A stretch of DNA of 64,000 bases from Sisyra terminalis (Eukaryota; Arthropoda; Insecta; Neuroptera; Sisyridae). Shown piece after piece: positions 60,446 to 64,000 of the stretch; position 1 is the stretch's first letter; every line of letters begins with the position of its first letter. The notes beneath the pieces were generated by a model. The model saw nothing but the letters and a program-made list of their open reading frames with translations. It made no database searches and had not been told where the DNA came from. A program made the translations under genes and the position numbers. The DNA is taken from the NCBI GenBank assembly GCA_958496175.1, contig OY292275.1:36161701-36225700 (forward strand), written 5' to 3'.

Positions 60446-63400
60446 ATGGAATTGCGAGTCGGTAATAAATATCGACTTGGTCGGAAGATCGGCTCAGGAT
60501 CTTTTGGTGATATATATTTAGGTATGTTTTTGTTTTTATATATTATCAAAAAATTCTTTTATACTCATATCACGCAAAACTTTGTTATACTATGCGATGA
60601 AAAGAAAATTACGTTCCAACAAAATGTCGTACTCGACATTTTCTTCCGTGATTTATTTACAAAAATTGCCAAAACCGTATGTTTCGAGTTACATCTAGAA
60701 AATGGTTGAACGTAAATTGAATTAGAAATGAGAGGGCTAATTTTTGTAAATATATTGGAAAATTTGTATGCAAATTTATTTTCTTTGTTTACAGGTACTA
60801 ATATATCCACAGGAGAAGAAGTAGCTATCAAGTTGGAATGTATCAAAACTAGACACCCTCAATTACACATAGAATCTAAATTTTATAAAATGATGCAAGG
60901 CGGAGGTGCGTAAACTGTAGCTGATATTTGTCTTACAGAAACAACTAAAAGACACATTATAAATCATTGAGTTATAATGCATAATTCCAATTTGAATTAT
61001 TCAATGTTTGTTTAATCCAATTCTCGTATCTTAAACTCTATTTTTCAATTGACCTCGGGTACAAATTTAATGTTTTAATAATTCTGAATTTTTCATTATT
61101 CGATAAAAATCGTTTTTATTTACCCAAACGTTAGTATTGTTTTCTTTTACTTTGTGACGCATTTTACAACAAGCCTTTATTGTATTGGAATGTTAAACAT
61201 TTTATCAAAAATTGCTTATCGATCAGATATTTATTGAAAAACAAAAATAATTAATAGCATCGTTTTCATCATTATACGAGGTGTATTAAAAAATATCCAG
61301 AATTTTATTATTTCTTCAAGAATTTGTAAATCAAAATTGATTTTATTCTCTTTAGACATAATATGCTTATATCAACGCTTTTTCCAATTTTGGAAGTAAT
61401 TCCGTCAGTACAATATAGCATTGGCTTCCTCAGCCATTTTGCTTTTATTTCATGATTGTTTTCAACCTTTAGGGGAACAATGTGAGACAGTTTAAATCTC
61501 ATGACAGTTGGATAAATAGTCCAGCAAAGACCAAATGATATTCTGACATTATCAGCAACTTCCCTGATAATGACTCGGAGAATTTCCAGTGTCATTTTTT
61601 CTGTTAATATGTTAGGACCTTTAGTCAATGTCCTACTAAAAACGTATGAACTCTAATCTTATTAGAGAATTCGCCAAGAAGAAAAGGTATCTTTTCAAAT
61701 GAGGTGCTACAATTTATTGTAATATCCAATTTTAAAATTCATTAGTACCGAATCCTAAAATCGTTTATAGAATTAAAAAATTGATTGTGCTATAAGAGAG
61801 ATCCGAGGAAAAATAAGACCTCTGATACTATTGGAATTTTTGAGGTGTAATCTTTACCTAGTATTAAAGCTTTTGAAAATCACTATTATAAAGATCTTAA
61901 TTTCCATAATTCTCATTATTTTTTTATTACATCGGCATCATTATGATTCATTAAAACGTTTTCAAATGGATAACTATTTTTCCGTGTTGAAAACATTCAT
62001 TATTTCATTTCCAAAACATTTTTTTAAATATAGGAACAAAAATGGTAAAAATTTCAAACGATAATTACAATTATTGATAAATGTACATTTCTCAAACAGC
62101 ATTACACTTCATTAATATATAATAATAATAATAATAGAAATGTTCAATTTCTATGAACTGTAATATAAACATACACACTGAATTATGTGTATTCATATAA
62201 GAAATTCTTATGTAATTTATCCACTCAGAAATCAATTTGCTATAAACAGTGATTTAAACCTTAAAAAATATTTTTATATTTGATGGTTTTATACATTTAC
62301 AAAGGGAAAAAATATTTTTCAGGATTGGCAATTGATTTCAAAATATGTTTAATTGCGTAATGATTTGAATTCGATAAGTTATACAACTTATTGAATAATA
62401 AACACTTGTCGAAGTTGGACAAAAGTTTTGTATTAAAAGTGAAATTACTATATGTAAATAAACCATTACGGTTTCAAAATTTATATGGATTGTATAAAAG
62501 CGATCATTAACTAGGAAGTAATAATTTTTATGATACTTTCCAAAATAAAATAATAATCGTGTATAATTCATTTTTTCTGAATTATTTTATGGTTGACTTT
62601 TTGCAATTCCAATAAAAAGTTAAAATAATTTAGATTGTAATGTTAAAAATCGTTAAAAACTTGCATGTTCGTTATTTGGGTCACTGTTTTTAAAGATCAA
62701 TTTATTTCATAGTTAAATTATCGGATATAAAGAGAAATATATTAACGAAATTTGTTTCCAAAAGTAATTGTGAGCAACATTTTATTACTCTTTTTACGTT
62801 TCAAGGGAATAGAATTATAAAAGTTTGAAAAGTAGTTCTAATAACTTAAATATTTTTTGTATTTCGAAGATACTTATGTTTTATTTCAAGGTTTTTTGTC
62901 GCAAAATTCGAATATATATTTGGAATATTTGCAACAAAAATTTCGTGGTACACAAATGTAAGAATCGGAACAGTGTGAATATATGTTTTAAAATTGTTAT
63001 GTAACTATTTGTCATTAATAGTTAAATTTTATATTAATGCTCACATTCACCAGATTCTTGTCTATACGTAAGACTCACTATGAGCTTTGTACATACTAAA
63101 TAAATAATTTATTTTTTATTGGGAATTGCAGCAATTCTTTTTTTGAAATATAGATTATTACATTAAAGTTTATGTAATAGTTTAAATTTTCAGAGCTCAA
63201 AGATGGTTCTTGAGTTTTTGTATAATTGCTTGTCTTATAACTACAATAGACAATAATATGTCTATTGGATAATAGGTAAAGAAGCAAGATTTAAAGATGT
63301 TTTATTACTTAAAATCAATTAATGAAAATTTTGAATTATTTTTATAATAAACATTGTAATGTGTCTTTCAATTAGATGTTTTATCTATAACTAACTTACT

Positions 63401-64000
63401 CTCTAATGATTAACTAACGTATCTCTAATGATTACATTTAAATTTCAGTGGGTATACCAACAATTAAATGGTGCGGCTCCGAAGGAGACTACAATGTAAT
63501 GGTTATGGAATTGCTGGGACCTTCTCTAGAAGATCTTTTCAATTTTTGTTCTCGTCGTTTCTCTCTCAAGACTGTACTACTTCTGGCAGATCAGTTAATA
63601 TGCCGTACAGATTTTATACATTCTAGGAATTTTATACATAGAGATATTAAGCCTGACAACTTTTTGATGGGGTTGGGTAAAAAGGGTAATCTTGTTTATA
63701 TTATAGATTTTGGGTTAGCTAAAAAGTATCGCGATGGTAGACACCAGCACATACCCTATAGAGAGAACAAAAATTTAACGGGCACAGCTAGGTACGCGAG
63801 TATTAACACGCATTTAGGCATTGAGCAGTCCCGACGAGACGATTTAGAATCGCTAGGCTATGTATTAATGTATTTTAATCGCGGTTCATTGCCATGGCAA
63901 GGGCTTAAAGCTGCCACAAAAAGACAAAAATACGAACGTATTTCAGAAAAGAAAATGTCAACACCCATAGAAGAACTATGCAAGGGCTATCCTAACGAAT
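60446..64000 (+). CDS. dco: Casein kinase 1 delta/epsilon (discs overgrown), 5' part
   Basis: Ser/Thr kinase of the CK1 delta/epsilon group (Drosophila discs overgrown/doubletime), acting in the circadian clock, Hippo/Fat, Wnt and Hedgehog signalling. Exons: 60446-60521, 60795-60905, and 63449 beyond the window end; about 245 residues visible. It starts [20 protein letters not shown]. Visible are the Gly loop, Lys38 in AIKLECI, HRD with Asp128, DFG at 149-151 and the CK1 signature segments [20 protein letters not shown] and [12 protein letters not shown]. One codon is missing in the activation segment: [13 protein letters not shown] against the usual [14 protein letters not shown]. The rest of the kinase domain and the regulatory tail lie outside. 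Intron 2 is 2.5 kb and holds a decayed mariner element. The high identity makes the group secure; the choice of dco rather than a close paralogue is an inference. Confidence 0.92.
61274..61650 (-). mobile_element. Decayed mariner element, internally deleted
   Basis: The left end TATACGAGGTGTATTAAAAA is a mariner-type terminal repeat. Read on the minus strand, a helix-turn-helix segment of a mariner transposase ([14 protein letters not shown]) is followed closely by C-terminal-like sequence ([10 protein letters not shown]) in another frame with stops. The catalytic core is absent, so an internal deletion has joined both ends. It cannot be functional. Confidence 0.6.

Noticed and set aside
1..64000. 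CRISPR arrays, bacterial operons, rRNA genes
   Set aside because: None seen; the gene structures are eukaryotic throughout and no regularly spaced direct repeats occur.

Overview
The window is AT-rich nuclear DNA from an animal, most likely an insect. The basis is intron-containing conserved metazoan genes, many very short introns (51-62 nt) beside kilobase-scale ones, insect-like l(2)gl and casein kinase 1 proteins, and a dense load of degraded DNA transposons, MITEs and a tRNA-derived SINE. The order cannot be fixed from the sequence alone.

Layout from left to right. A candidate small secreted-protein gene (minus, 1527-2900) has a locally CpG-rich upstream region. Next is an 8-kb gene-poor stretch holding hAT-type MITEs and a pogo/Tigger-like element with another element nested in it. 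Then come, on the plus strand, DNTTIP1 (11155-12766, histone-deacetylase complex subunit), PGAP1 (15560-20566, GPI inositol deacylase, 12 exons) and a large gene coding for a cysteine-rich repeat protein of about 1,570 residues that I do not recognise (21274-28117). On the minus strand follow CFAP184/CCDC96 (29947-31772) and DNAAF5/HEATR2 (33073-37730), both motile-cilium genes. A 4.5-kb transposon-rich spacer leads to TEX2 (42298-47922), l(2)gl (51380-57436) and the 5' part of a casein kinase 1 delta/epsilon gene (60446 to the window end), all on the plus strand.

The genes do not form one pathway. They serve chromatin regulation (DNTTIP1), ER GPI-anchor remodelling (PGAP1), ER-contact lipid transfer (TEX2), cell polarity (l(2)gl) and signalling or clock kinase function (CK1). 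The sub-theme is motile cilia: CFAP184 and DNAAF5 lie in tandem, and the unrecognised cysteine-rich gene is their convergent neighbour. In insects motile axonemes are found mainly in sperm tails and some sensory neurons, so a testis role for the cysteine-rich protein is a testable guess.

The most unusual item is that gene. It has about 13 copies of a C-x-C-x2-C-x-C-x2-C motif in its first half and about 25 copies of a related motif with one extra residue (often Pro) in its second half. It also has a probable 16-nt micro-exon, and between the halves a stretch where the cysteine code continues in three different frames, meaning either decay or assembly error. A well-supported new-looking MITE family (termini GRYTCAAGTCC, 8-bp target duplications) and an inverted pair of tRNA-derived SINEs are the best non-coding finds. 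Exon boundaries were derived by hand from splice signals, phase and family knowledge; there is no transcript evidence.
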